DNA from: Diphasiastrum complanatum
Taxonomy: Eukaryota > Streptophyta > Lycopodiopsida > Lycopodiales > Lycopodiaceae
Direction of reading: 5' to 3'
DNA length: 64,000 bases
Assembly: GCA_029204225.1 (NCBI GenBank)
Contig: CM055098.1
Span: forward strand, 12,049,552 to 12,113,551
The notes under the pieces were generated by a model that was not told the DNA's origin, searched no databases, and saw only the letters and a list, made by a program, of their open reading frames with translations. The position numbers were made by a program, and so were the translations under genes. Positions 55,146 to 58,863 of this stretch are shown piece by piece (the first letter of the stretch is position 1; every line of letters starts with the position of its first letter).

Positions 55146-56731
55146 GGAGAATTTTGGGGCATCATGTTTCTTTATTAATGCACCTGGGGGTTAAAGCGTA
55201 AACCTGGGAGTTAATGCACCTAAACTAGACCATCCTGCACCCGAAACATTCGGCAAAATACACAGTAATTATGCTCTTAATTAGAGCTTTCACCTGATAC
55301 CCATATTGCCCAAAAAAAAACCAAAAAAATTAAAATTAAAAAAAATGTTTCTGGGAATTTTTTTCATATTTCAGAAACGCATTTCAGAAACGCAGAGCAA
55401 CTATGATTATAGTATATGTACTACATCAACAATTTGCCCAAAGATTCAACAAGACTTCTGAGTTCGAAGGAAGCTTCCAAATGGTTGTTGTTTGATTTAG
55501 AATGTATAGTAACCTAGCTGTTATAATTTATTGTTAAATCATAGAGGATACATTATCTGTACACATAATCTATAAACAATTTCAGTTTTAGAATCACAAA
55601 ACAATATGCACATTCTATATGTAGTATTGTATATGGAAATTGAAAAAGCAAAATTCTTTTAGATTTAAACTGCATTGAGTACGGATGGAATGCTCTGAAA
55701 CAATGCTCACATTTCATAAGGAATGTGGTTCCAACACATGTAAGTGAGACTAGCCATTGCCAAAAGATTTAAGTTTTAGAAGATTTGACTCAGTTCTAGT
55801 TACATTACATATGATTTTAGATTCAATTCAGATAGACTTATATTGATTAAAGCTTAAAATTTTACATAGGTAAGTTGGTCAACCAAAAGATTCAGATCGA
55901 ATACGGTTATATTTGTACAATACATGACAATGTGTTCATTATATTTTCTTGGTACTTTTTTTTTTGGTCTTACGTATAAGACATTACTAGATTTTGCTTT
56001 CTTATTATTCTCTTTGCTTTGTCATTGGAGACACAAAGCCCTTGGAAAAGACCAAAAGTTCTGAGAATAGCTTATAAGAGACGCAACCACGTGTACATTC
56101 TTGCAATGACTGCAATCTAAGATAAACATCAACAATAAAACGATAGAGCATAGCACCTCATAATTAGCAAAAATTGACCAATATACTAAACACAAAATTA
56201 GCCTTCTGTTCAGCTAATGATTGGTCTTGACAATAAGGGCAAAATGCATGCCCATTAAAGGCCAAACAAGCTATACATGGTCTGAAACTTTTAGCTATTA
56301 CCAAAACAAATAGAAATCTTGGACTTTCTGATAAGAGAAAGCCTACCAACACCAAAACCATGCCCCAAACCAACTCCACAGCCAATTCCAGCTTCTACAT
56401 TCTTGATGCCAATCCGCCTAATCTGAATGACACAATACCGCATAGAAAACAAGGAGATTTTCAAAAAATACCAAGACATGCAAGCTCTCAGTTTAAGTGA
56501 AGCACTGCAACATACCAGTCAATAAAGTGACTAAGACACCCTAGTCTACAAATTGCAAAGGAGAGTCCAGGCACAGGATAGGAGCATAACAGGCCAACTT
56601 ATGAAAGATAGGTGGGGCTTGAAAAAAGTAGAAGTTTAACCGTACCAGGTTTTGTACATGACGCCCAGTGCTACCCAGGGACTGAAAAAGGTCTCCTTTT
56701 CCCACCACTTGATTAATAATTGGTATAGCCC
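31184..56731 (-). CDS. Uncharacterised plant protein, long-intron gene (seven exons seen)
   Basis: Seven minus-strand exons with GT-AG borders and matching phases: 56731-56646, 56422-56347, 41916-41867, 38080-37838, 37686-37648, 31942-31865 and 31411-31184 (stop). Together they give about 265 residues. The first part has GAIPIINQ, STGRHV, GIGCGVGLGHGFGVG and SLKPG. A Ser/Thr/Gly-rich middle follows, then a heptad-like coiled coil (SIRASIEQAKLYKNEL, RRIEELKQELTALQETF), and a tail with CSKCFHCRRR. I remember this Gly-rich motif from an unnamed plant protein family without known function. Introns are about 0.22, 14.4, 3.8, 0.15, 5.7 and 0.45 kb; the large ones are filled with transposons. At least one 5' exon is missing because exon 1 here starts in phase. 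No stop interrupts the exons, so the gene is probably alive. Confidence 0.62.
31850..32830. repeat. Three tandem exon-bearing segments of about 330-370 bp
   Basis: Segments starting near 31860, 32130 and 32495 share ordered blocks: an exon-like GCTTGGCCTGCTC / GCTTGCTCTCGGA region, GCTTCTGGCTCTTTTCTA, then ACCAGATAGTT-like and GGTTTTG blocks. The exon is open in the first. In the second an Arg codon of the exon reads TGA. In the third two stops appear. It looks like an intragenic duplication in which only one exon copy was kept. Confidence 0.5.
31865..31942 (-). CDS. Long-intron gene, coiled-coil exon
   Basis: The 78-bp phase-0 exon codes QSELQENSIRASIEQAKLYK plus six residues, with acceptor GTGTAG and donor CCAG|GTTCTT. 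Two decayed copies of the same exon follow upstream in tandem segments at about 32195-32140 and 32560-32500. The donor is not strong, so exon limits are moderately sure. Confidence 0.5.
32831..34429. other. Intron sequence, no gene recognised
   Basis: This lies in the 5.7-kb intron between the exons at 37686-37648 and 31942-31865. A minus-strand AG at about 32957 opens a frame of some 45 codons that could be a further exon, but it has no recognised motif and I leave it out. Other open frames are unremarkable. Confidence 0.35.
34430..34660 (+). pseudogene. LINE C-terminal fragment
   Basis: Read with frame changes, this gives Cys-rich and EVETEKHLIFPCP-like sequence. It resembles the CNGEVESEEHF/CP segment of the LINE end at 62540-62640 and the conserved Cys/His region after RT in plant LINEs. 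It is short, heavily mutated and lies inside the host-gene intron. Confidence 0.45.
34661..35335. other. Intron sequence with two related CAGTGGGATC blocks
   Basis: CAGTGGGATCGAGATTCAGA at 34697 and a related block at 34939 share about 45 bp ending in CCTCACTCCC. They may be remains of one element family. No gene is seen. Confidence 0.4.
35336..35965 (+). mobile_element. Non-autonomous hAT element with 8-bp duplication
   Basis: The element is 35344-35957 (614 bp). It begins CAGAGTTGCAG and ends CTGCAACTCTG, and is flanked on both sides by GTTTCAAC (35336-35343 and 35958-35965). CAGAG-type ends and an 8-bp duplication are hAT hallmarks. Subterminal GATCGCGATCC-like palindromes lie at both ends. 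The right half matches the 3' part of the larger element ending near 62029. No transposase is encoded. Confidence 0.92.
35966..36480. other. Intron sequence, no gene recognised
   Basis: AT-rich sequence between two DNA-transposon copies. I see no coding motif or terminal repeats. Confidence 0.4.
36481..37075 (+). mobile_element. hAT-like element carrying a gene fragment
   Basis: The right end, CGGAACTGGAACGGGCAACTATG at 37044-37067, is like the 3' ends of the other hAT copies (…GGAAC…GCAACTCTG). The left side near 36495-36530 has the matching GTACATTCCG/GTTCTGGAAC subterminal sequence. No clear 8-bp duplication was found, so limits are approximate. Between them lie an aldo-keto-reductase-like segment and an unknown segment at 36561-36785. 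Confidence 0.4.
36790..36940 (+). pseudogene. Aldo-keto reductase C-terminal fragment
   Basis: The plus-strand frame gives CNKQRILQNKHVFDWNLSEE, followed by ELKKIETLPQKRL. Plant aldo-keto reductases have, near their C-terminus, the pattern N-x-x-RI-x-(E/Q)N-x-x-VFDW-x-LSEE(D/E)-x-KKI-x-x-LPQ-(R/K)-(R/K), after the NADPH-contacting Ser/Lys region. Only about 40 residues are present, without the catalytic Asp, Tyr, Lys and His. It therefore looks like a captured or retroposed fragment inside a hAT-like element. It is not an exon of the minus-strand host gene. Confidence 0.55.
37648..37686 (-). CDS. Long-intron gene, 39-bp exon
   Basis: Thirteen codons (VTKAQLEKEILLT) in phase 0, with acceptor TTTTTTGCAG and donor ACA|GTACTA. 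It continues the charged, helical reading of the previous exon after a 151-bp intron. Its shortness makes it less certain than its neighbours. Confidence 0.5.
37838..38080 (-). CDS. Long-intron gene, 243-bp exon
   Basis: Eighty-one codons in phase 0, starting NVLLSLARHMKLPLSSYAGM and ending TMEQQTRFEAE, with acceptor TTTCAAATGCAG and donor GCTGAG|GTTTGT. The middle is rich in Gly, Ser, Thr and Met with repeated VGT/VGV steps. No stop or frameshift. Confidence 0.65.
38290..38377 (+). mobile_element. LINE 3' end with (CT)n tail
   Basis: CACCCACGG...CCCAAAAGACGTTAATAAAG is followed by a CT run of about 50 bp (38329-38377). The same end in the opposite orientation is at 53540-53483 (CACCCACGGGTGCCCAAAAG..., then TTAATAAAG and (TC)n). 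It is followed directly by another LINE body. Confidence 0.65.
38496..38937 (+). pseudogene. LINE ORF1-like fragment
   Basis: An ATG at 38496 starts MAKNKKTPVSTSAAAH. After a probable frameshift near 38570 the reading goes on as a Pro/Ala-rich stretch and a coiled-coil-like part (LSLQQRIEILEFLYQGFEIV ... GEKLDSYGAQIQEW). LINE ORF1 proteins often combine a basic start with a coiled coil, but no RNA-binding motif is seen. The frame then runs into RT sequence, so the endonuclease region has been lost. Confidence 0.45.
38937..39640 (+). pseudogene. LINE reverse transcriptase remnant
   Basis: The first piece (38940-39272) has LIHPIHKGGDP, NYRTIMISHLFAKVYGSILH and after a TAG AGFRPRYTTLE, typical of plant LINE RT. 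After a deletion the catalytic box appears as AILLYADDVVLLSRTREGLQ (39370-39440). Catalytic YADD is intact but stops and gaps make the enzyme dead. RT would copy element RNA at the nicked target. Confidence 0.85.
39669..40163 (+). pseudogene. LINE ORF2 C-terminal region
   Basis: A 164-codon frame with MIRAKPPVPHQIILAEFADT, a segment RYCCLFREHP and TFISYEDPRCVALMIREMVD. The last part recurs in the LINE end at 62642-62760 (SLISYEAPRCVALMIREM), which shows both belong to one family. It ends in an Arg/Gln-rich tail and a TAG before the 3' untranslated end at about 40455. No catalytic site is expected here. Confidence 0.7.
40488..40628 (-). mobile_element. hAT terminal fragment
   Basis: Inverse-complemented, it starts CTGAGTTGCAGCGGATCGTG and runs through ATGTGGGCCGCTAG to GCAAATTTTTT/(GA)n. 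The start of the element at 58337 (CTGAGCTGCAACAGCGATCT... GCCCACATAAAAAA... (GA)n) has the same order. The other end is missing; the LINE abuts at the (CT)n. Confidence 0.6.
40629..40855. other. Intron sequence, nothing recognised
   Basis: Short AT-rich segment between the hAT fragment and the direct repeat pair; no motif seen. Confidence 0.4.
40856..41341. repeat. Pair of about 200-bp direct repeats with TATA box
   Basis: Copies at 40856-41058 and 41144-41341 are over 90% identical by eye. Both contain AAAGTATAAATAGAGA, a good TATA box. Spacing is about 290 bp. They could be two LTRs of a very small element or a tandem promoter duplication. No clear TG...CA ends, PBS or target duplication was found. 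Confidence 0.7.
41342..41866. other. Intron sequence, nothing recognised
   Basis: Lies just downstream of the 50-bp exon of the minus-strand gene. No repeat or coding motif was recognised. Confidence 0.4.
41867..41916 (-). CDS. Long-intron gene, 50-bp exon
   Basis: The acceptor GATGTGCAG precedes GCTTGTCTCTGAAGCC and the donor is TTCAG|GTCAAC. It codes the second two bases of a Gly codon plus LSLKPGTGQQLLHFFQ. The split Gly codon and the KPG match what should follow GHGFGV in the family (GLALKPG). It joins across a 14.4-kb intron. Confidence 0.6.
42316..42665 (+). mobile_element. Small hAT MITE with 8-bp duplication
   Basis: The element is 42324-42657 (334 bp), flanked by ATTATGAC on both sides (42316-42323 and 42658-42665). 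Ends read CTTAGTTGCAG and, inverted, CAAAGTTGC, decayed versions of CAGAGTTGCAG. Subterminal GATCC/GGATC and TTCCGGAAC palindromes are shared with the 614-bp copy. Confidence 0.88.
42920..43280 (+). pseudogene. copia gag (UBN2-type) fragment
   Basis: The frame has LEKSFLHLEYAGPEHAIPEK, LLRGLPVSYRNFKTSITM and ALLREELVREF, as in copia gag polyproteins. A zinc-knuckle-like CQHYGKAGHSK appears in the next frame at 43240-43280. There the reading changes abruptly to gypsy gag, so two unrelated elements are joined. Confidence 0.75.
43290..43873 (+). pseudogene. gypsy gag domain
   Basis: The reading ENWFAKLDTYFQIYPKTDPQ, LDGRAATWW, F..DLRHAMIDPQWLDRQRD and YIAGLRGALRYDV is the typical retrotransposon gag domain of gypsy elements. 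There is a TGA at 43873. No zinc knuckle is seen before the stop; the next ATG frame at 43928 carries the linker and protease. It would form the capsid around element RNA. Confidence 0.8.
43928..44818 (+). pseudogene. gypsy aspartic protease with acidic linker
   Basis: An uninterrupted 296-codon frame. Residues 1-170 are an Asp/Val-rich linker. Then IALVDTGSTHSFIS gives the retropepsin catalytic Asp-Thr-Gly. The later YDIIFGAAWFSTLGTVVVDL corresponds to the LG(M/A)xWL part. It ends with a TAG where active elements continue to RT. The protease domain itself looks whole. Separated from gag by a stop and a frame change, it is unlikely to be made as part of a normal polyprotein. Confidence 0.78.
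45331..46180. other. Decayed sequence after the gag-protease unit
   Basis: Short frames (45391-45579 and minus-strand 45945-46253) show no RT, RNase H or integrase motif. Parts may be old retrotransposon sequence. Confidence 0.35.
46181..46512 (+). mobile_element. LTR 3' part next to a PBS
   Basis: The segment contains a TATA-like AGTATAAGTAGGC at about 46281 and ends ATTGAATCCCGACA directly before a PBS. The left end was not identified; 46181 is a working limit. It is not similar to the other LTRs here. Confidence 0.5.
46513..46523 (+). other. Primer-binding site
   Basis: TGGTATCAGAG immediately after a CCGACA end: the initiator-Met-tRNA type typical of plant LTR retrotransposons. No coding region follows it before the hAT at 47038. 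Confidence 0.7.
46524..47029. other. Leader-like sequence after the PBS, no ORF recognised
   Basis: Sequence downstream of the PBS holds no gag-like reading before the hAT target duplication begins at 47030. Confidence 0.4.
47807..48341 (+). pseudogene. hAT transposase C-terminal tail, part 1
   Basis: From 47807 the frame has TQEEMDDEIYRELYRQAQAD and ARALRRSRRAYMQRDRAEEGDD, then a long Glu/Asp run. After a frame change near 48245 comes an Arg/Gly-rich stretch up to the TRIM at 48347. The element at 61088 has the related EEELEDEIYRDLHRQADAEA. I infer a hAT transposase tail from its position inside elements with hAT ends; no zinc finger, RW core or dimerisation domain is present. The reading resumes at 53115. 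Confidence 0.45.
48347..48426 (+). mobile_element. TRIM 5' LTR, left part
   Basis: TGTTGGAATATCAATCCACA... through the tRNA-like 5' half (from 48389) to CCGGTAT, where the copia LTR begins. It matches 52971-53050 with three differences. Confidence 0.92.
48427..48690 (-). mobile_element. copia 3' LTR (264 bp)
   Basis: On the minus strand it starts TGTTAGAAATCAATGATAAA and ends AATTCTTGACA. It is preceded by the polypurine CATTGAGGGAGAG (48703-48691). Confidence 0.93.
48685..50220 (-). pseudogene. copia RT-RNase H, two interruptions
   Basis: Pieces 50220-50017, 49989-49627 and 49572-48685 give EWREAMETEM, CKWIYKIKYGADG, QQMDVKSAFLKG, IYGLKQAPRAWY, catalytic LYVDDLIIT, then RNase H with GYTDADWAGNIDDRRSTSG and ALSSTEAEYQALS and the usual KTKHIEIHYHFVRE-like end. 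Stops near 50016 and 49626 break the frame. The last codons and the stop TAG lie in the 3' LTR. Catalytic Asp residues are kept. Recent loss is likely, as the rest is well preserved. Confidence 0.92.
50189..51609 (-). pseudogene. copia gag-protease with integrase deletion
   Basis: The gag ATG is at 51609 (MATLSESVLNES). One missing T near 51536 shifts the frame before NILMEKELWEIV. Gag then reads to stops at 51164 and 50957, and on through zinc knuckle CRYCNKPGHWECEC (about 50820) to the protease site WYIDSGA. There the sequence jumps to RDATFDE, which normally follows integrase. About 400 codons of protease and integrase are therefore absent, and the element would depend on another integrase. 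Confidence 0.88.
51681..51920 (-). repeat. 84-bp leader repeat, about 2.8 copies
   Basis: Copies start at 51681, 51765 and 51849. Each has ATATCNGTACGACGCGCGG, a CGACTGCTC block and GGATCCGATATTGGTACGG. They are CpG-rich compared with the surroundings and lie between PBS and gag of the minus-strand copia element. They may act in transcription or packaging; that is inference. Confidence 0.88.
52138..52345 (-). repeat. About 104-bp tandem duplication in the copia leader
   Basis: TTTTCACAACAGCTAGAAAG...GCCTCCGGGACTATG at 52138-52240 is repeated with few changes at 52242-52345. Confidence 0.8.
52516..52531 (-). other. copia primer-binding site
   Basis: On the minus strand TGGTATCAGAGCAACG directly follows the 5' LTR end CTTGACA; initiator-Met-tRNA type. 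Confidence 0.92.
52532..52793 (-). mobile_element. copia 5' LTR, outer end clipped
   Basis: It is homologous to 48427-48690 but stops at GATTTC on the plus strand, lacking the final TAACA and the target duplication. The TRIM LTR resumes at once with AGGGGGGTCCTGGG. Confidence 0.9.
52794..52856 (+). mobile_element. TRIM 5' LTR, right part
   Basis: AGGGGGGTCCTGGGTTCGAA... to GGATTTCTAACA. It holds the B-box half of the tRNA-like region and matches 53052-53114 with one difference. Confidence 0.9.
52857..52869 (+). other. TRIM primer-binding site
   Basis: TGGTATCAGAGCC directly after the 5' LTR, the initiator-Met-tRNA complement. Confidence 0.92.
52957..52970 (+). other. TRIM polypurine tract
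   Basis: TGGCTTGAGGGGGG lies directly before the 3' LTR and would prime the plus strand. Confidence 0.85.
52971..53114 (+). mobile_element. TRIM 3' LTR (144 bp) with tRNA-like sequence
   Basis: Begins GGTTGGAATATC (TG in the 5' copy, so the first base has mutated) and ends GGATTTCTAACA, followed by GGCAG. The tRNA-like region occupies half of it. Confidence 0.92.
53013..53085 (+). ncRNA. tRNA-like cloverleaf inside the TRIM LTR
   Basis: The 73 nt fold as a tRNA. The acceptor stem GGGCGGA/TCTGTCC has 7 pairs with two G-T. The D arm is GCTC AGTGGTA GAGC, the T arm CTGGG TTCGAAT CCTAG, and the discriminator base is A. TAGCTCAGTGG fits the Pol III A box and GGTTCGAATCC the B box. The anticodon arm is 19 nt (TCCC...GGGA, 11-nt loop), not 17, so it is not a decoding tRNA. 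It may act as an internal Pol III promoter or as a structural mimic. No T-run terminator follows inside the LTR. A split copy is at 48389-48426 plus 52794-52827. Confidence 0.8.
53115..53291 (+). pseudogene. hAT transposase C-terminal tail, part 2
   Basis: After the TRIM the Arg/Gly reading resumes (GRGRIQSQSTQQRARARSRA) and ends in a Ser/Asp-rich tail, WDLQSGTDSDDGSYHDSDEP, and a TAG. The element at 61.3 kb ends similarly (DFDNSDYELEDEC). The frame fits part 1 when the TRIM and one GGCAG are removed. Confidence 0.5.
53413..53482. repeat. (GA)n microsatellite, about 70 bp
   Basis: It lies in the hAT at the point equivalent to the (GA)n at 61513 of the other hAT. Here foreign sequence follows it, beginning with a LINE-type end in inverse orientation. 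Confidence 0.9.
53483..54175 (-). mobile_element. Non-LTR-like unit: coiled-coil ORF and TTAATAAAG/(TC)n end
   Basis: On the minus strand a frame from about 54140 to 53546 encodes a Lys/Arg-rich start and a long coiled coil (SQLNELRADW, AQQAEIASLRAALSALQRD, PLLERQIHDTVE, PVLEQRLHEMVEH). It is followed by CACCCACGGGTGCCCAAAAG, TTAATAAAG and (TC)n. The same end is at 38290-38377. No RT or endonuclease is present. It could be a LINE ORF1 or a parasite using LINE machinery. Confidence 0.5.
53546..54142 (-). CDS. Coiled-coil ORF of a non-LTR-like unit
   Basis: The uninterrupted frame continues to 54175, where copia integrase sequence fused to it. The native start is uncertain; MSIGSRKRLRTLE at about 54073 and MPIDSVSAPPPQ at about 54021 are options. 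Residues after PPPQVAASSSAAMGD form roughly 120 residues of heptad-like sequence with repeated 'LxxExRxHExVEHxxKVP' patterns. No catalytic motif. The stop lies about 60 bp before the TTAATAAAG/(TC)n end. It is likely a structural or RNA-binding protein of a retroposon; ordinary cellular function is less likely. Confidence 0.4.
   Translation of the reverse strand, partial: NHPTTSLRLPPGFVLRTKRARKFMSIGSRKRLRTLEIAFTMPIDSVSAPPPQVAASSSAAMGDTCHTYTRHTTLENISSLNEYISKQFAAFLSQLNELRADWLTKTVTIDAQQAEIASLRAALSALQRDIIPNISRVVEDTKASMSKLPLLERQIHDTVECTARIPVLEQRLHEMVEHVQKVPTLEQEVRETKSWLLP
54150..54475 (-). pseudogene. copia integrase zinc region fragment
   Basis: Minus-strand reading FDSWHKRLGYINTKSMEAMC, KEERVCEA and after a stop ALAKTHKLPFSS is the copia HHCC site with the final Cys changed to a stop. 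The core start reads ...RYGWVFLFS at about 54150, where the coiled-coil unit joins. The closely related copia protein at 14839-14970 has HKRLGHVNSGFMEAM and VCEACALSKAHKK. No protease or RT is attached. Confidence 0.75.
54874..54925. repeat. (GA)n microsatellite, 52 bp
   Basis: Perfect GA run inside the hAT. The following TATGGTTGAAAAACGATTCC resembles the sequence after the (GA)n at 61555 (ATTCGATATGGTTTCAATTC), so this could be the other flank of the split tract at 53413. Confidence 0.85.
55077..55141. repeat. Imperfect (GA)n microsatellite
   Basis: A GA run of about 65 bp with GTGAG and GCGAG interruptions. On the minus strand the sequence before it reads GCATTAATAAAGAAACATG, like the LINE-type ends elsewhere. 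Confidence 0.8.
55414..56345. other. Intron sequence upstream of the hAT, nothing recognised
   Basis: AT-rich intronic DNA between the hAT target duplication and the donor of the 76-bp exon. No repeat or coding motif was recognised. Confidence 0.4.
56347..56422 (-). CDS. Long-intron gene, 76-bp Gly-rich exon
   Basis: Acceptor GTGTCATTCAG, donor GTTG|GTAGGC. It codes IRRIGIKNVEAGIGCGVGLG and on to HGFGV plus the first base of a Gly codon. This Gly-rich block is the most recognisable part of the family. No stop. Confidence 0.7.
56646..56731 (-). CDS. Long-intron gene, 86-bp exon
   Basis: Acceptor GGGCTCAG, donor AACCTG|GTACGG. Two bases complete a Gly codon, then 28 codons (AIPIINQVVGKGDLFQSLGS, TGRHVQNL). 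It joins the Gly-rich exon in phase 0 over a 223-bp intron. The preceding exon must end in phase 1 and was not found up to 64000. Confidence 0.6.
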
Positions 56732-58330
56732 CTGAGCCCGTCAACAAAAAGTAAGTGTAACGCGCCCAATTCCTCCATTATGAGACTGCAAACATCAGCC
56801 TTAGATTCAACATTATCTGAGCACCTAAAGATCATTATTGTTCAATACAACAACTATTGTCCTTGAAGATATCAGCTGATTGTGCCAGAGTTCCATGTCA
56901 AGGCTAGAAAAGCATGAGCTTGCTGATCCAAATCAAAAGGGGCAACGTAACAACACATTCAGGCTGATAGAAGGTTGTCGTGAATTAAGGATAAGCATTA
57001 AATGAAAGATGGTTTACAACCTACAATTCACCGCTTTGAGAAAGCTTGTGCCTTACACCCATTGTGGCCAAATACAAATTTTTGCATGCTATTCTTGATT
57101 TTAAAGACCTGAACTCTCACACGATCATTTGAAAATGCTGAACAGAATGCTCATGATATGATGGATAAAGATCTTCAATTTCAAGCAATGCAGAAAAATT
57201 AAAATCAGAAATGTATGCAATCGTCATACAAAAAAGCCAAACTTTCACCTCTTAAATTCATGTATGGATTTCCAGGATCTCATTCGGGACCAATAAAAAA
57301 TAGAACCTCAAAATTGTAAGCTTCTATTTATTGCCACTTCCTCAGAATTTTAAAATAGAAGTCAAGTTCCATTTGCATATGCTAGCTTGTCTGCTAGCCT
57401 ACACAAGCCTAGCCACTTGCAAACAAGAACAAAAACTCCACTAGCTCAATTTTTCACATTAGACAGATCATATGCAGTTTCTTGACAATGTAATGTCCAT
57501 TATCCTAATCTCAAAAAAAAATTACAAAAATAAACTAAAAAGCAACTAACTGAAGCTAGTCGATGCCTCCATGACAAACATACATTGCTGTGTAGCATGC
57601 ACGCAATGAAAATATTCATAAAAGTTATGTCTCCTTTGATATACAAATATGTGTTGTGAAGTGACTCTTGATTATAATGCTGAGAACCCACTTTGGATAG
57701 CTATATGCTTCCTGCGTAATACGTGTCACAAGATATGGCCCCTTACAGATCTTGGAACTTCATCTTTTGGGTGCCCATTTTGAGCGTAAAACTACTCATG
57801 GCCACCACTCACAATATGCAATGCCCACTCTTTGTATTTTTGAACTTTTCCAAGCTTTGACATCACAGCTCTAGTCATGAAAGAATTATGTGAAAGAGCA
57901 TCTTGCATAAGCCTTCCAACAGCCCATCTGCATTTATATGTATTTGATTGGCAAAGCTTACCAACATTAGGAGACCTCAGACTTCAAACTTCAAAGTAGT
58001 GAACTAAGAAGAAGAAGAATCAGGCTGGTTTAGCCATACAAAGTTCATCCCATAGAGAAAAATAATCACAAGAAGCTTCTCGATGCTAAATAGCATCTTG
58101 AAAAATGACTGCATCCATCTCTAATGCAACTAAGAAAATTTCAATCAATAATCTACAAATAAAATGTGGACGATGGTCATTCAAGAAAGATTTCAATTTC
58201 AAACATCAAGACCTTGTACAAGACTATGCTTGGACATAAAAAGCTCCAAAGCTTGGAGATCGACATTCCTAAAAAAATATAATGATTTGATGAGTTTTCA
58301 TAAACTTCTTTTCGAATTGTGGTTGGTTTA
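56732..58330. other. Upstream intron or 5' region, no exon assigned
   Basis: The N-terminal exon or exons of the minus-strand gene should lie here or beyond the window. A minus-strand reading at 57940-57800 (WAVGRLMQDALSHNSFMTRA..., then a TAG) looks like an old coding sequence but I do not recognise it and phases do not fit. Confidence 0.35.
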
Positions 58331-58422
58331 TCAAGACCTGAGCTGCAACAGCGATCTGGATCACTGGCCGCGACTAGGCAGCTCACAGCCCACATAAAAA
58401 AATTTGCTTTTTGAGAATATGA

Positions 58423-58440
58423 GAGAGAGAGAGAGAGAGA
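58423..58440. repeat. (GA)n tract near the hAT left end
   Basis: GA run of 18 bp after GAATAT, the counterpart of the (CT)n next to the hAT fragment at 40488. Confidence 0.75.
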
Positions 58441-58863
58441 TGCAAGGGTGAGAGGGTGATGGTGCATTCTAGCCATCTTGGAGCACTGTTCAGAGGGCGA
58501 TCAGCACAGTGGCAACGGTGAGGCACTGGTGTTTCTCTCCAAAGCAATTTTAGGTAAGTTTTGGCTTCATATCTTCCAAGCTCATGGAATGAGCTGTAGG
58601 CAACCTAATGGAATGGTTTTTAGTTCTAAATCATTTGTATTGAACCCATAGACATGCTTATGTTGTTAGTTTTCCCCATTATTGCTTGTAGCAAAAGACG
58701 CGAATCTCATGCCCTATTTCCATGTGTTTTTGGCCCTTTCTGTAAACTGGCCTGTAGTCATCTGATTGAGGTGCAGTTTGAGGCTAAACTATGTTTCTTC
58801 ATGCCCACAAAATGTTTGTGCTAAAGGTATCGGCTGTTATCGCTTCTAGTGAAAGTTTTCAAT

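Larger units (their letters stand above)
47030..55413 (+). mobile_element. hAT element with 8-bp duplication, host of nested insertions
   Basis: The element is 47038-55405, starting CATAGTTGCAC and ending GCAACTATG (inverted CATAGTTGC), with ATTATAGT on both sides (47030-47037 and 55406-55413). Subterminal parts carry AACGCGTTTC/GAAACGC palindromes. Inside are the C-terminal tail of a transposase-like ORF, a TRIM with an inserted copia element, (GA)n tracts and LINE/copia pieces. It lacks the catalytic transposase core, so it is non-autonomous now. Confidence 0.9.
41917..56346 (-). other. 14.4-kb intron packed with nested transposons
   Basis: The intron lies between the exons at 56422-56347 and 41916-41867 and holds a hAT MITE, a copia/gypsy gag-protease unit, an LTR with PBS, and an 8.4-kb hAT with TRIM, copia and LINE pieces inside it. 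Splice sites at both ends are intact. Confidence 0.6.

Noticed and set aside
57800-57945. A minus-strand reading that could be a 5' exon of the long-intron gene
   Set aside because: It meets a TAG, has no phase-1 donor at a suitable place and shows no similarity I recognise to the family N-terminus.
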